Shown: positions 25,052-34,819 of the stretch, one piece after another | Numbering within the stretch: the stretch's first letter is position 1 | Layout of the letters: every line of letters starts with the position of its first letter | NCBI RefSeq assembly: GCF_017877135.1 | Contig: NZ_JAGIPH010000001.1 | Coordinates: 868,001-932,000, forward strand | Reading direction: 5' to 3' | Length of the DNA: 64,000 bases | Source: Neorhizobium galegae | GTDB taxonomy: Bacteria > Pseudomonadota > Alphaproteobacteria > Rhizobiales > Rhizobiaceae | The notes under the pieces: generated by a model | What the model was told of the DNA's origin: nothing | Databases searched by the model: none | What the model saw: only the letters and a program-made list of their open reading frames with translations | Position numbers and translations under genes: made by a program

Positions 25052-25387
25052 TCAGCCGCCGGAGCCTGCGTTCGGCGCCTGTGGTGTGCCCGGCAGATCG
25101 CCAGGCCGGATCACCGGCGTTTCGCCGACCGACGGGGCTGGTTCGACAAGCCCCTGGTCCCCAACGGGCGGCGCCTTCAGGACGCCGTTGCAATCGGCAA
25201 GATCAGGTGCCCTGCCCTGCCCGCTGCGCCCGGTCTTTGCGGATGGCTGACCCTGCTGTGCCGGCGGCAAGGTGCATTTTTCGGCAGACGCGGCCGGACT
25301 GCCCTCCTGGGCAAGAGCCCGTCCGGTGGCCGATGCGCCGGCAGACAGGCCAAGGCTTACGACTGTGGTGAGGATCAAGCGGTGCAT
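25052..25387 (-). CDS. small secreted Pro/Gly-rich protein of unknown function
   Basis: The product has 111 residues. It has a signal peptide (MHRLILTTVVSLGLSAGASA) and a mature part rich in Pro, Gly, Gln and Ala with two cysteines (EKCTLPP and LADCNG) that may pair. I do not recognise a family beyond similar small exported proteins in rhizobia. It is convergent with the rpsU group. Confidence 0.6.
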   Translation of the reverse strand: MHRLILTTVVSLGLSAGASATGRALAQEGSPAASAEKCTLPPAQQGQPSAKTGRSGQGRAPDLADCNGVLKAPPVGDQGLVEPAPSVGETPVIRPGDLPGTPQAPNAGSGG

Positions 25388-25517
25388 GGGATGTCTCCTT
25401 CCATCCCCTCAACACCGGCGAGCGTCGGCCGTTCCCGCAAAACCGTTCAAATCTCCGATGGGTAGCGATCAAGCCGCGGATCCGCCCTGCCGGTCGAGCC
25501 ACGGTCCATATCCGGCA

Positions 25518-26552
25518 TCACATCTTGCCGCGAAAGCTGTCGCGATAGACGATGAGGGGGATGACCCGCTCCACATCCGGTTCTGCGTCGGGGTTTGCCA
25601 GCCGCCGCTCGAGCAGTTCGACCGCCCGTCTCGCCATGACATCCGGATCCTGACGAAAGGTGGTGAGGCGGTAGTTGAGCCAGGCGGCCTCCGGCACATC
25701 GTCAAAGCCGATCACCGCCAGATCATCGGGCACGGCAAGGCCTGCCTCCAGCCGCATCACATCCATCAGTCCAAAGGCGATGAGATCGTTGGCGCAGAAC
25801 ACCGCATCCGGCAGGTCCTCTCTATCCGCCATCAGCTGGCGTGCCGCCACCACGCCGCTGTCGTAATCGGAATCGCGACCGCGCGCGACGCGCACCGTAA
25901 ATCCGGCCGCTTCGACCGCGGCAACGAAGGCGGTTTCCCGCTCCAGAATAGCCGGCGTTGCGGAATGGGAGCCGGCAAAGGCGAAACGCCGCCGCCCGGC
26001 CGCAAGGAAGGCAAGGGCTGCCTGCTGCGACGCCTCGGAATTTCCCGCTCGCACATGGTCAGCATCGGGCTCCGAGCGGCCGATCATCACCACCGGCTGG
26101 CCATTACGCCGGGCAAGCTCGAAGAAGCTGGCCGGCGGCGATCCCGAGAGAATGATGGTGGCTTCGGCGCGGTGACCGATCAGCATTTTCTGCGCGGCCA
26201 CCAGTTCCTCTTCCGTCTGCCCGGTATTGATGAGGATCGGCACATTGCCGCGCTTTATCAGCACCTTGGACAGTGCTGCCGTGAGATGGGCACGAAAACC
26301 CACTTCCGGGCGCGTCGCAACGATGCCCACCAGCCGGCTCTGGTTGTTGAGGACGCCGCGCGCCAGATCGTTGACATGGTAGCCGAGTTCCTGGGCCGCG
26401 TGCATCACCTTTTCGCGCGTCGCAGGCGACACGCTGGCGCCGGGCGTGAAGGTGCGCGAAACGGCCGAACGCGACACACCGGCCCGCCTCGCCACTTGCT
26501 CGGCACTGACGAAACGCATGCGGGGGCCTCTGCCGTTTTTCATTCCGTTCAC
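25518..26552 (-). CDS. LacI family transcriptional regulator
   Basis: The product has 344 residues. An N-terminal helix-turn-helix (EQVARRAGVSRSAVSRTFTP) with hinge is followed by a periplasmic-binding-protein-like ligand domain (VGIVATRPEVG, DAVFCANDLIAFG, VIGFDDVPEA). It probably senses a sugar or related metabolite. A start at ATG 26519 (MRFVSAEQ) is equally plausible. No transporter or enzyme operon adjoins it. The divergent gap to the sigma factor contains a 15-bp palindrome that could be its operator. Confidence 0.87.
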   Translation of the reverse strand: MNGMKNGRGPRMRFVSAEQVARRAGVSRSAVSRTFTPGASVSPATREKVMHAAQELGYHVNDLARGVLNNQSRLVGIVATRPEVGFRAHLTAALSKVLIKRGNVPILINTGQTEEELVAAQKMLIGHRAEATIILSGSPPASFFELARRNGQPVVMIGRSEPDADHVRAGNSEASQQAALAFLAAGRRRFAFAGSHSATPAILERETAFVAAVEAAGFTVRVARGRDSDYDSGVVAARQLMADREDLPDAVFCANDLIAFGLMDVMRLEAGLAVPDDLAVIGFDDVPEAAWLNYRLTTFRQDPDVMARRAVELLERRLANPDAEPDVERVIPLIVYRDSFRGKM

Positions 26553-26718
26553 TCGTCCCAGTGGAGGCCGCCAGCATCATGGATGCCGGTCAACCGAAGA
26601 CTTCCCGCACAGGCGTGCAACACCTGGTCAAATGTCTTAGAACCTCTGTCTGACAGTCGAATGACAGGGTTTCCCGCAAAGGCACCGGCCCGGCCATGCA
26701 GTTTCACCCGGCATTTTG

Positions 26719-26733
26719 CTGATAAATTATCAG
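26719..26733. promoter_or_regulatory. 15-bp palindrome CTGATAAATTATCAG
   Basis: The arms CTGATAA and TTATCAG are perfect with one central base. It lies 73 bp upstream of the sigma-factor ATG and 166 bp upstream of the LacI-family gene. It is a plausible operator for one of them. Confidence 0.45.
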
Positions 26734-26805
26734 TTTGACGGAAAGGGAAGGAACCAAGACGCAAGCCTCGGATTGTCCTCGATTGAGGGTAGAAGGAAGC
26801 CGCAT

Positions 26806-27357
26806 ATGTTCATCGATCCTGCACTGGCCCATCTTGGTGCTGCGCGCCTGTCTTCAAACGACGTGGACTACGCAGAAGCCGCACAGGCCCGCATCCGCGC
26901 CGAAATGATCGAGCTGATCCCGGCGCTGAAGGCATTTGCTCGACGCCTTGACCGGAGCCCGACCAATGTCGATGACCTTGTGCAGGAGACCCTGATGCGG
27001 GCGCTTGCCAATCTTGACAAGTTCCAGGAGGGCACCAGCCTCAAATCCTGGCTCTTCACCATCCTGCGCAATACGTTCTGCACGAAGTTCGGCCTTGCCA
27101 AGCGTGAGGTGATCGGCATGGATGATTGCGCCTCTGCCCGCCCGACCGTCAATGCGCCGCAGGAATGGGCCGTGCGCGCGCGCGAATTTCACCGCGCCCT
27201 GCTCGACCTTCCGCAGCACTATCGCGATGCGGTAGACATCATCCTGATCCAGGGCGAGAGCTATGAGGTAGCGGCCGAACGCTGCGGCTGCCCGGTCGGC
27301 ACGATCAAGAGCCGCGTCAACCGCGCCCGCGCGCATCTTGCCGAGCAGCTCGGCTGA
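26806..27357 (+). CDS. ECF-type RNA polymerase sigma factor
   Basis: The product has 183 residues with region 2 (NVDDLVQETLMRALANLDKF, then SLKSWLFTILRNTF) and region 4 (LPQHYRDAVDIILIQGESY, then GCPVGTIKSRVNRAR). It directs polymerase to stress or envelope promoters. It resembles the EcfG-like group of alphaproteobacteria, but no NepR or PhyR gene is seen next to it, so I do not assign it. ATG 26806 has AAGGAAG upstream. No EcfG-type GGAAC-N16/17-CGTT promoter was found in front of it. Confidence 0.87.
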   Translation: MFIDPALAHLGAARLSSNDVDYAEAAQARIRAEMIELIPALKAFARRLDRSPTNVDDLVQETLMRALANLDKFQEGTSLKSWLFTILRNTFCTKFGLAKREVIGMDDCASARPTVNAPQEWAVRAREFHRALLDLPQHYRDAVDIILIQGESYEVAAERCGCPVGTIKSRVNRARAHLAEQLG

Positions 27358-27418
27358 TCGGCGTTCAAGCCCTCCTGAGTCTTCCTGAAAAATAAGACGA
27401 TCCGGATGCCCCCCGCCT

Positions 27419-27547
27419 TTACTGCGTAATGGCGTGCGGGCTCGGTTGTCCCGGCTCATCGCCGCTTTGGGTAAACGGGCGGGAGGTGAGAAAAAACAGG
27501 GCGACAAGAGCGACCACCGCCACCAAGATAATCCAGCTTCTTTTCAT
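27419..27547 (-). CDS. 42-residue single-pass membrane protein
   Basis: A short frame starts MKRSWIILVAVVALVALFFL, a clear transmembrane helix, and ends in a polar Pro/Gln-rich tail. GAGGT lies six bases before the ATG. It overlaps no other gene and lies between the sigma factor and the truncated catalase. Function is unknown. Confidence 0.6.
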   Translation of the reverse strand: MKRSWIILVAVVALVALFFLTSRPFTQSGDEPGQPSPHAITQ

Positions 27548-27578
27548 GGGATTACCTCAACGAGAATAGAATAAAGAA

Positions 27579-27616
27579 GCCGAAGCCGGATGTGTCGGGG
27601 CACGTCCGGCTTCGGC
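27579..27616 (-). terminator. hairpin after the truncated catalase
   Basis: On the minus strand the arms GCCGAAGCCGGA and TCCGGCTTCGGC (27616-27605 and 27590-27579) form a perfect 12-bp stem, followed by a T-rich stretch. Confidence 0.6.
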
Positions 27617-27638
27617 GCATCTGCGATCGCGTCCGCCG

Positions 27639-28007
27639 TTACATCTGTTCGGACTGAGCACCGCTGTTGGGCTTGGCCGTGCCAAGGTTCGGCTTCTCGC
27701 CAAGCGCCATGCTGGAGACCGGATCCTGCGCCACGGCTTCCTTCTCTGACAGCGGTGCGCCTTCCAGATTGAGCGCAACAGCCGTTGCCAGCATTTCGAT
27801 ATGGCCAAGCTCTTCGGTTGCCGTGTTCATCAGCATGTCGCGGAATTTGGGATTGCCGCGCGCGCCGCAGGCTTGGAAGAAATACTGCATTGCCACGCGG
27901 ATTTCCCCTTCCACGCCGCCGATAGCCTGCTGAAGCGCACGCGCAAACAGGGGATCGGGCTTGTCGACGCGGACCGGATACTGCAGCTTGCCGTCGGTAT
28001 AAAACAT
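27639..28007 (-). CDS. truncated manganese catalase (ferritin-like half-domain)
   Basis: The product has only 122 residues, against about 270-300 for manganese catalases. The N-terminal 95 residues are clearly of that family (MFYTDGKLQYPVRVDKPDPL, GVEGEIRV, NTATEELGHIEM). The first half of the dimanganese site is intact: Glu35, Glu66 and His69. The region that should supply the other ligands (Glu148 and His181 in Lactobacillus plantarum) is missing. After VAQDPVSSMALG the protein jumps to GEKPNLGTAKPNSGAQSEQM, which looks like a normal C-terminal tail, so an internal deletion is likely. It has AAGGAG upstream and no visible decay, so it may be made and have a non-catalase role. Confidence 0.8.
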   Translation of the reverse strand: MFYTDGKLQYPVRVDKPDPLFARALQQAIGGVEGEIRVAMQYFFQACGARGNPKFRDMLMNTATEELGHIEMLATAVALNLEGAPLSEKEAVAQDPVSSMALGEKPNLGTAKPNSGAQSEQM

Positions 28008-28117
28008 GTCTCTCCTTCAGGTTGGTTCGTCAGCCCAAAAAGACGGATGTGGAGATGTTCCCTGCCAACTTGGCGCCGCCGGCCGATCCGGAAAAGCGCC
28101 GGCGCCAGCCGATGCGG

Positions 28118-29476
<1,359 letters not shown>

Positions 29477-29478
29477 TC

Positions 29479-30726
29479 ATGGCAGCGGATGCAATCGTTC
29501 TGGGCGCGGGGATCATCGGGGTTTCGACAGCGCTCCATCTGGCACAACGGGGCAAATCCGTGGTGCTGGTCGACAGGCGCGGCCCCGGCGAGGAAACCTC
29601 CTTCGGCAATGCCGGGCTGATCCAGCGCGAGGGCGTCGTGCCCTACGCCTTCCCCCAGCAGCTCGGCATGATCCTGAAGGTGGCGCTCAACAACCGCATC
29701 GACGTGCGCTACGATCTGTCCGCCCTTCCAGCCGTTGCAAAGTTTCTCGGCCGGTACTGGTGGCATTCCAATCTGAGCCGCCATCAGGTGATCGCGCGCG
29801 CCTATGCGCCGCTGATCGAGCATTCCGTTTCAGAGCATGACGCGCTGATCGAAGCCTCCGGCGCGCAGCACCTCATCCGCAAGAACGGCTGGACGCAGGC
29901 CTTTCGCACGCGCGCCAAGCAGGATGGCGAGGTTGCCGAGGCCGAGCGGCTGAAGCGCGAATACAATCTCGACTTCAAGGTGCTGGATGCCGCGGAACTC
30001 GCCGCCAAGGAACCGCATCTAAGTTCGGATTTCGTCGGCGCGCTGACCTGGGTCGATCCCTGGTCGGTCACCGATCCGCACGCCTTGACGCTGGCCTATG
30101 TCAAGCTGTTCGAAAGTCTCGGCGGCCGCTTCGTCAAGGGTGATGCCACAAGCCTTGCCCAGACCGCCACGGGCTGGAAGGTTTCAACCGATGACGGTTC
30201 CGTCGAAGGCAAGGACGTGGTGATTGCACTCGGCCCCTGGTCCGACACCGTGACAAAGCCGCTCGGCTATCAGTTCCTCGTCGGCGTGAAGCGTGGCTAT
30301 CACATGCATTACGGCACCACCGACAACAAGGTGCTGAACGGCTGGACCATGGATGCCGAGCGCGGCTATTTCCTCGCTCCCATGGACAAGGGTATCCGCC
30401 TGACCACAGGGGCTGAATTTGCGCTGCGCGACGCCCCGAAGACGCCGGTGCAGCTTGGCCGCGCCGAAGCTGTCGCCCGCACCATCTTTCCGCTTGGCGA
30501 GCGGCTGGACAAGGAGCCCTGGATGGGCGCCCGCCCCTGCACGCCCGACATGATGCCGGTGATCGGCAAGGCGCCGCGTCACAAGGGGCTGTGGTTTGCC
30601 TTCGGCCACGCCCATCACGGCCTGACGCTTGGCCCGGTGACGGGACGGGTGATTGCCGAACAGATCTGCGGCGAGACGCCGTTCCTGGATACCCGCCCCT
30701 ACCGGCCGGAACGATTTGCGATCTGA
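29479..30726 (+). CDS. FAD-dependent D-amino acid dehydrogenase-like oxidoreductase (DadA family)
   Basis: The product has 415 residues. The N-terminal GAGIIGVSTALHLAQRGKSV is the FAD-binding motif of the DAO/GlcD family, and the C-terminus has GARPCTPDMMPVIGKAP and FGHAHHGLTLGP, as in DadA-type D-amino acid dehydrogenases. It would pass electrons from a D-amino acid or related amine to the respiratory chain. The next gene, 12 bp downstream, is another amine-oxidising flavoprotein, so both probably form an operon. The substrate is not certain. Confidence 0.82.
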   Translation: MAADAIVLGAGIIGVSTALHLAQRGKSVVLVDRRGPGEETSFGNAGLIQREGVVPYAFPQQLGMILKVALNNRIDVRYDLSALPAVAKFLGRYWWHSNLSRHQVIARAYAPLIEHSVSEHDALIEASGAQHLIRKNGWTQAFRTRAKQDGEVAEAERLKREYNLDFKVLDAAELAAKEPHLSSDFVGALTWVDPWSVTDPHALTLAYVKLFESLGGRFVKGDATSLAQTATGWKVSTDDGSVEGKDVVIALGPWSDTVTKPLGYQFLVGVKRGYHMHYGTTDNKVLNGWTMDAERGYFLAPMDKGIRLTTGAEFALRDAPKTPVQLGRAEAVARTIFPLGERLDKEPWMGARPCTPDMMPVIGKAPRHKGLWFAFGHAHHGLTLGPVTGRVIAEQICGETPFLDTRPYRPERFAI

Positions 30727-30738
30727 GGAGAGAAGTCC

Positions 30739-32046
30739 ATGCCTGAGGCAGTGCGGGGCTTAACGGACAATCCCGGCCATGCGCCCTCCTGGTATGCGGC
30801 AAGCGCCCGCGACAGGCGGGTGCGCCCGATGCTTCAGGGTGAGACGGAGGCCGATGTCTGCGTCATCGGCGCGGGCTTTTCCGGCATCTCGGCAGCGCTT
30901 GAACTGGCCGAGCGCGGCTATAGCGTGGTCGTGCTGGAGGCCGAACGCATCGGTTTTGGCGCCTCCGGGCGCAATGGCGGCCAGATCGTCAACGGCTACA
31001 GCCGCGACCTGCAGACGATTGCCGCCCGCTACGGCAAGGAAAAGGCGACACGGCTTGGCGAGATGTCGCTGGAAGGTGCCGCCATCATCCGCGCCCGCGT
31101 GGAGAAATACGCCATCGACTGCGACCTCGTGGATGGCGGCTTCTTTGCCGCCTTTACCGACAAGCAGATGCGCGCCATGGAAGCGCACAAGGCCGACTGG
31201 GAGCGTCATGGCCATCCGGGCCTCGAAATGGTGTCCGCCCAGGAGGTTGGCCGCTATGCGAAGACCGGCCGCTATGCCGGCGGCATGATCGACCGGCTCG
31301 GCGGCCATATCCATCCGCTCAACCTGGTGCTCGGAGAGGCTGGCGCCGTGGAACGTCTGGGCGGGCAGATTTTCGAGCGCTCGCGCGTGATCCGGCTGGA
31401 GGAAGGCACACCCTATCGGGTCGTGACGGAGAAGGGCGCGGTCCGGGCCCGCTATGTGCTGGTCTGCGGCAATGCCTATCTTCCGCCGCAGCTGCCGGAG
31501 ATCAGCGGCCGCATGATGCCGGTCTCCAGCCAGGTGCTGACGACCGAGCCGCTGGAGGCGGGTCTGGCGCAAGCGCTGCTTCCGGCAAACTACTGCGTGG
31601 AAGATGCCAATTACATTCTCGACTACTATCGCCGCACGGCCGACAACCGCATTCTCTATGGCGGCGGCATCGGCTATGGCGGACGCGATCCGAAGGACAT
31701 CACCGCCGTCATCCGGCCGAACATGTTGAAAACCTTTCCGGAGTTGGCGGGCGTGCGCATCGACTATGCCTGGAGCGGCAATTTCGCGCTGACGCTGACA
31801 CGCATTCCCCATATCGGACAGCTGCGCCCCAACCTCTACTTCTCCCATGGCGACAGCGGCCATGGGGTGACGACGACGCATCTTCTGGGAAAGATCCTCG
31901 GCGAAGCGGTGGCCGGCCATGCCGAGCGCTACGATGTGTGGAGTTCGCTGCCCAACCTCCCCTTCCCTGGCGGGCTGCGGTTCCGCGTGCCGCTCACCGT
32001 GCTCGGGGCCTGGTGGTATGAAATGCGCGACCGGCTGGGGTGGTAG
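30739..32046 (+). CDS. puuB: gamma-glutamylputrescine oxidase-like flavoprotein (PuuB/OrdL family)
   Basis: The product has 435 residues. The FAD motif (CVIGAGFSGISAALELAERG) follows a short N-terminal region that includes SWYAASARD, which is common in PuuB/OrdL proteins. SGRNGGQIVNGY and a C-terminal FSHGDSGHGVTTTHLLGKIL block also fit. PuuB oxidises gamma-glutamylputrescine made by PuuA. A PuuA-type ligase and a putrescine importer occur elsewhere in this window, which supports this role. The stop codon coincides with the first base of a repeat element. Confidence 0.82.
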   Translation: MPEAVRGLTDNPGHAPSWYAASARDRRVRPMLQGETEADVCVIGAGFSGISAALELAERGYSVVVLEAERIGFGASGRNGGQIVNGYSRDLQTIAARYGKEKATRLGEMSLEGAAIIRARVEKYAIDCDLVDGGFFAAFTDKQMRAMEAHKADWERHGHPGLEMVSAQEVGRYAKTGRYAGGMIDRLGGHIHPLNLVLGEAGAVERLGGQIFERSRVIRLEEGTPYRVVTEKGAVRARYVLVCGNAYLPPQLPEISGRMMPVSSQVLTTEPLEAGLAQALLPANYCVEDANYILDYYRRTADNRILYGGGIGYGGRDPKDITAVIRPNMLKTFPELAGVRIDYAWSGNFALTLTRIPHIGQLRPNLYFSHGDSGHGVTTTHLLGKILGEAVAGHAERYDVWSSLPNLPFPGGLRFRVPLTVLGAWWYEMRDRLGW

Positions 32047-32097
32047 CCGGTCGCGCATGAGGCTTGACGGCCGTCCGCCGCGGCGACCGTCAATTCC
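32046..32097. repeat. 52-bp direct repeat, copy 1
   Basis: This copy begins at the last base of the puuB stop codon. It matches copy 2 at 48 of 52 positions by my reading. Inside it TTGACGG pairs with CCGTCAA around a GCCGCGGC core, so each unit can form a hairpin. Confidence 0.8.
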
Positions 32098-32185
32098 GGG
32101 AGGAATTCTTTTGTCTGCATCAGGCACCGGCACGGGTGCGACTGTGCACCGGCCGGGCAAGGGATTGCGCGGCCGGCCGGGGTTC

Positions 32186-32237
32186 TGCCGGCCGCGCATC
32201 AGGCTTGACGGTCGTCCGCCGCGGCGACCATCAATTC
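32186..32237. repeat. 52-bp direct repeat, copy 2
   Basis: It is identical to copy 1 except for four changes, exactly 140 bp downstream. The stretch between them is GC-rich and self-complementary (GGCCGGCCGG, CCGGCCGCGC). No coding function is seen. It may be a terminator or mRNA 3'-end element, or a fragment of a dispersed repeat. Confidence 0.8.
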
Positions 32238-32327
32238 CTGGATTTTTATGTGGTGAGCCTTATCGGCGACCACGCTCTCGCGATGCCTAGCTTCGGGCCT
32301 CACGATGCATCGACCGCATAAAGTGCC

Positions 32328-33002
32328 TCAATGCGAGGCGTAGCTGCCGTCAAGGAAGAGGCTGACCTGCGCCCGGGTCGACAGCTTGAAGGCTGCGATG
32401 ATTTCCTTGGCCTCTTCCGGCTGCGCCTTCAGCGCCATGCGCACGGCGCTTACCGTCAGGTTGCACATCATGAATGTGGTGCGACGATACTGCGCCCGCA
32501 GCGCCTCGGGGATGTACTGGTCGGTCGCATCGGCAAACAGGTCCGCAAGCCTGCGGGATTCGGTCAGATCCATATCGCCGAGCATCTTGTCGGCCTGGAT
32601 GGCATTGATCAGGTCCTGGATCTGCGGATTGCCCTGCACATAGAGATTGTACAGATCGATCATGGCATCGGTGGCGCGACAGATGTCGTCCGGGCCGCGC
32701 ACATCGCTCAGCCCCAGCGTCATGAACTGCGTCACATTAGCGATGTAGCGATCGTAAAGCATCGCAATGATCGCCGACTTGTTGGGGAAATACTGATAGA
32801 CGGAGGCAATCGGACCGCCGGAAAGGGCGGCGATTTCCTTCATCGTCACGGCATCGATGCCCTTCTGGCCGATGAGATCCATAGCCACCTTCAGGATTTC
32901 ATCGATGCGGTCCCGGCTGCGCTCCTGCTTTGGAATCCGGCGCAAGACCGGACGAACGGAAGCCTGCTTGGCATCTGGCATATCAAACCTCAAACCGTCC
33001 AT
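32328..33002 (-). CDS. TetR family transcriptional regulator
   Basis: The product has 224 residues. The N-terminal helix-turn-helix is visible (IDAVTMKEIAALSGGPIASV then YQYFPNKSAIIAMLYDRY). The C-terminal ligand domain is unassigned. ATG 33002 follows GGGGGAAATACGC. It is convergent with puuB. The target is unknown; the long gap upstream contains an imperfect inverted repeat that could be its operator. Confidence 0.85.
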   Translation of the reverse strand: MDGLRFDMPDAKQASVRPVLRRIPKQERSRDRIDEILKVAMDLIGQKGIDAVTMKEIAALSGGPIASVYQYFPNKSAIIAMLYDRYIANVTQFMTLGLSDVRGPDDICRATDAMIDLYNLYVQGNPQIQDLINAIQADKMLGDMDLTESRRLADLFADATDQYIPEALRAQYRRTTFMMCNLTVSAVRMALKAQPEEAKEIIAAFKLSTRAQVSLFLDGSYASH

Positions 33003-33651
33003 GCGTATTTCCCCCTAATTCAGCGCGGACCTTCCGGCAGTCTGTGCCGTGCGCGCCCTGTTGCTTCGGGACCATCCGGCCTTCCTCAGCCGATGATCTG
33101 CCTGGCTTGTCTTTCTTCAAACGAGACAGTTTTTTATCTCTACTGTTCGTTGGCCCCTTTATTGATCGGTTTGCTGAACGCAACCTGAAGGGTTTTAATT
33201 TTATAGTGCACCCTTCCTGCATGTCCCGATCTAGTCTCTGCTCTACCCGGAAGCGGCGCGATAAAGGCGATCTTTTGCCTGCCCAAACAAGGCGGCATGG
33301 ACCACCGGCATCGACTGCCATTCCGGATCAAAAGAGGAAACGGTTCACTTCGGGCAGCGCAGACCCTCGACAAAGGATCTGGACGTAGATGTTCGCCCAC
33401 CCAAAAACATGATGAAACAACACATCTTAGATGAAGCAACCCACAGAAAACAACGCCGCCACAAAGAAACGATATAAACCGCATCCAGATTGGAGACAGA
33501 ACAGCATTGTTTATATAAACTCTGCTATAGAATCTCAATCCTTGTTTCTTCTCTCCGAGACATTAACTAATTACTTCATGACCTAATTTAGATCAATCGA
33601 AATAAGCGGAAAATCGGGGCAAACGCCCTCCGCAATATCAGGGGTGATAAT
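33003..33651. other. 649-bp gene-poor AT-rich region
   Basis: No frame here has a ribosome site plus coding-like composition. An imperfect inverted repeat, AACGAGACAG with CTGTTCGTT (33119-33151), lies upstream of the TetR gene. An imperfect hairpin GCGGA...GGGGC...GCCC...TCCGC at 33606-33633 follows the AbrB-type gene and may terminate it. Base composition is visibly AT-richer than in the flanks. Confidence 0.45.
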
Positions 33652-34689
33652 TTATAGTGATCTGAACCTGGACAGCATGAAGGGCATCAGCACCGAGAGA
33701 AACAGCAGTCTGAGGATATGATGCGTGCCGACATAGGCCGGATCGGCATGCATGATCACCGCCATGGCGGCCATGGTTTCCAGGCCGCCCGGCGCAAAGG
33801 CGATCAGGGCTGCGCCGAGAGGCACATCGAGGAGATGCGCTATGCCGGCAGCGGTGACCGCCGAGATCAGGCCGACGACCACGGTGACCGACAGGCCCGC
33901 CACGAAGGCGGTCTTCAACTCCGCCAGGCGGACGCCGGAAAAGCGCGTGCCGATCATGCTGCCGAGAAGCACATAGACCGGGATCTGCAGCCATTGCGGG
34001 ATCGTGCCGGTCACCAGGCCTGAAAGATGCGCAAGGATCGACACGGCCATGCCGCCGACCAGAAGCGCCGCCGGCACCTTCAGCCTCAGAAAAATCAGGC
34101 CGCAGACGCCGGCGAGAACGCCAAGGACGACAAGGGGCGCAAGCCCCATGGCCTGCGGCAGAACGACCGCGCCCGCGCCCGAGGCGCCCGACAACTCGAC
34201 GATCAGCGGCACTAAAAGCGTCAGCGCCAGCACGCGCACGCTCTGGATGATGCCGATGCTGGCCAGATCCCCGCGCGTATCGGCCGCAAGGCTCAGCACG
34301 TAACTCAGATGACCCGGGCAGGCCGCCAGAAGCGCCGTCATGCGGTCATAGTGAAAGACCCGGCGCAGCAGCGCCTGCGCCGACAGGAGCAGCACGATGG
34401 AGATGACGATGACCATGGCGAAACTGGCCGGCCATGCGGCCGCCGCCGTCACGACCTCCGGCGTTACCCCCGCCCCCATCGACATGCCGACCACGACAAA
34501 ACAGGCATTGCGCAGCGCAAGCGGCACCAACAACCTTCGGCCGCTCAGGCTTCCGATCGTCACGAACAGCGCCGGGCCGATGAGAAAGGGGGCCGGAAGA
34601 CCAAGTGTGCCGGCAACAATGGCGCCAAGCGCGCCAAGTACCAGCGTCCAGGCAAAGGGAATAAAATCGTCAGAAGATATCATAAGCAA
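33652..34689 (-). CDS. AbrB family inner-membrane protein
   Basis: The product has 345 residues with about ten hydrophobic helices arranged as two similar halves (LPAPFLIGPALFVTIGSLSG in the first, KVPAALLVGGMAVSILAHLS in the second). This is the Pfam AbrB family, whose name comes from a historical error; it is an integral membrane protein, not the Bacillus regulator, and is also often mislabelled as ammonia monooxygenase. A transport role is suspected. Neighbours do not suggest a substrate. Confidence 0.8.
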   Translation of the reverse strand: MLMISSDDFIPFAWTLVLGALGAIVAGTLGLPAPFLIGPALFVTIGSLSGRRLLVPLALRNACFVVVGMSMGAGVTPEVVTAAAAWPASFAMVIVISIVLLLSAQALLRRVFHYDRMTALLAACPGHLSYVLSLAADTRGDLASIGIIQSVRVLALTLLVPLIVELSGASGAGAVVLPQAMGLAPLVVLGVLAGVCGLIFLRLKVPAALLVGGMAVSILAHLSGLVTGTIPQWLQIPVYVLLGSMIGTRFSGVRLAELKTAFVAGLSVTVVVGLISAVTAAGIAHLLDVPLGAALIAFAPGGLETMAAMAVIMHADPAYVGTHHILRLLFLSVLMPFMLSRFRSL

Positions 34690-34782
34690 AAAAGGGCTTT
34701 ACGAGAAACGGCCGGTCGATCGGACGGTGCCTTTTACCAAGAAAGTTCCGCCTTGCCAGAAAACCCTGGCATCGGCCCAAAA

Positions 34783-34806
34783 AAAAGCGCCCCCTCGGAG
34801 CGCTTT
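34783..34806 (-). terminator. terminator of rirA
   Basis: On the minus strand AAAGCGC (34806-34800) pairs with GCGCTTT (34790-34784), followed by a run of T. Confidence 0.85.
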
Positions 34807-34819
34807 GACCGGTGCCGGA

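Noticed and set aside
26750..26775. GGAAC that could be the -35 of an EcfG-type promoter
   Set aside because: No CGTT at 16 or 17 bases downstream.
30760..32199. 479-codon minus-strand frame
   Set aside because: Antisense to the PuuB-type gene, no domain motif, no ribosome site.
33140..33538. 132-codon minus-strand frame in the AT-rich gap
   Set aside because: No ribosome site and a Cys/Phe/Arg-rich product without features of a real protein.
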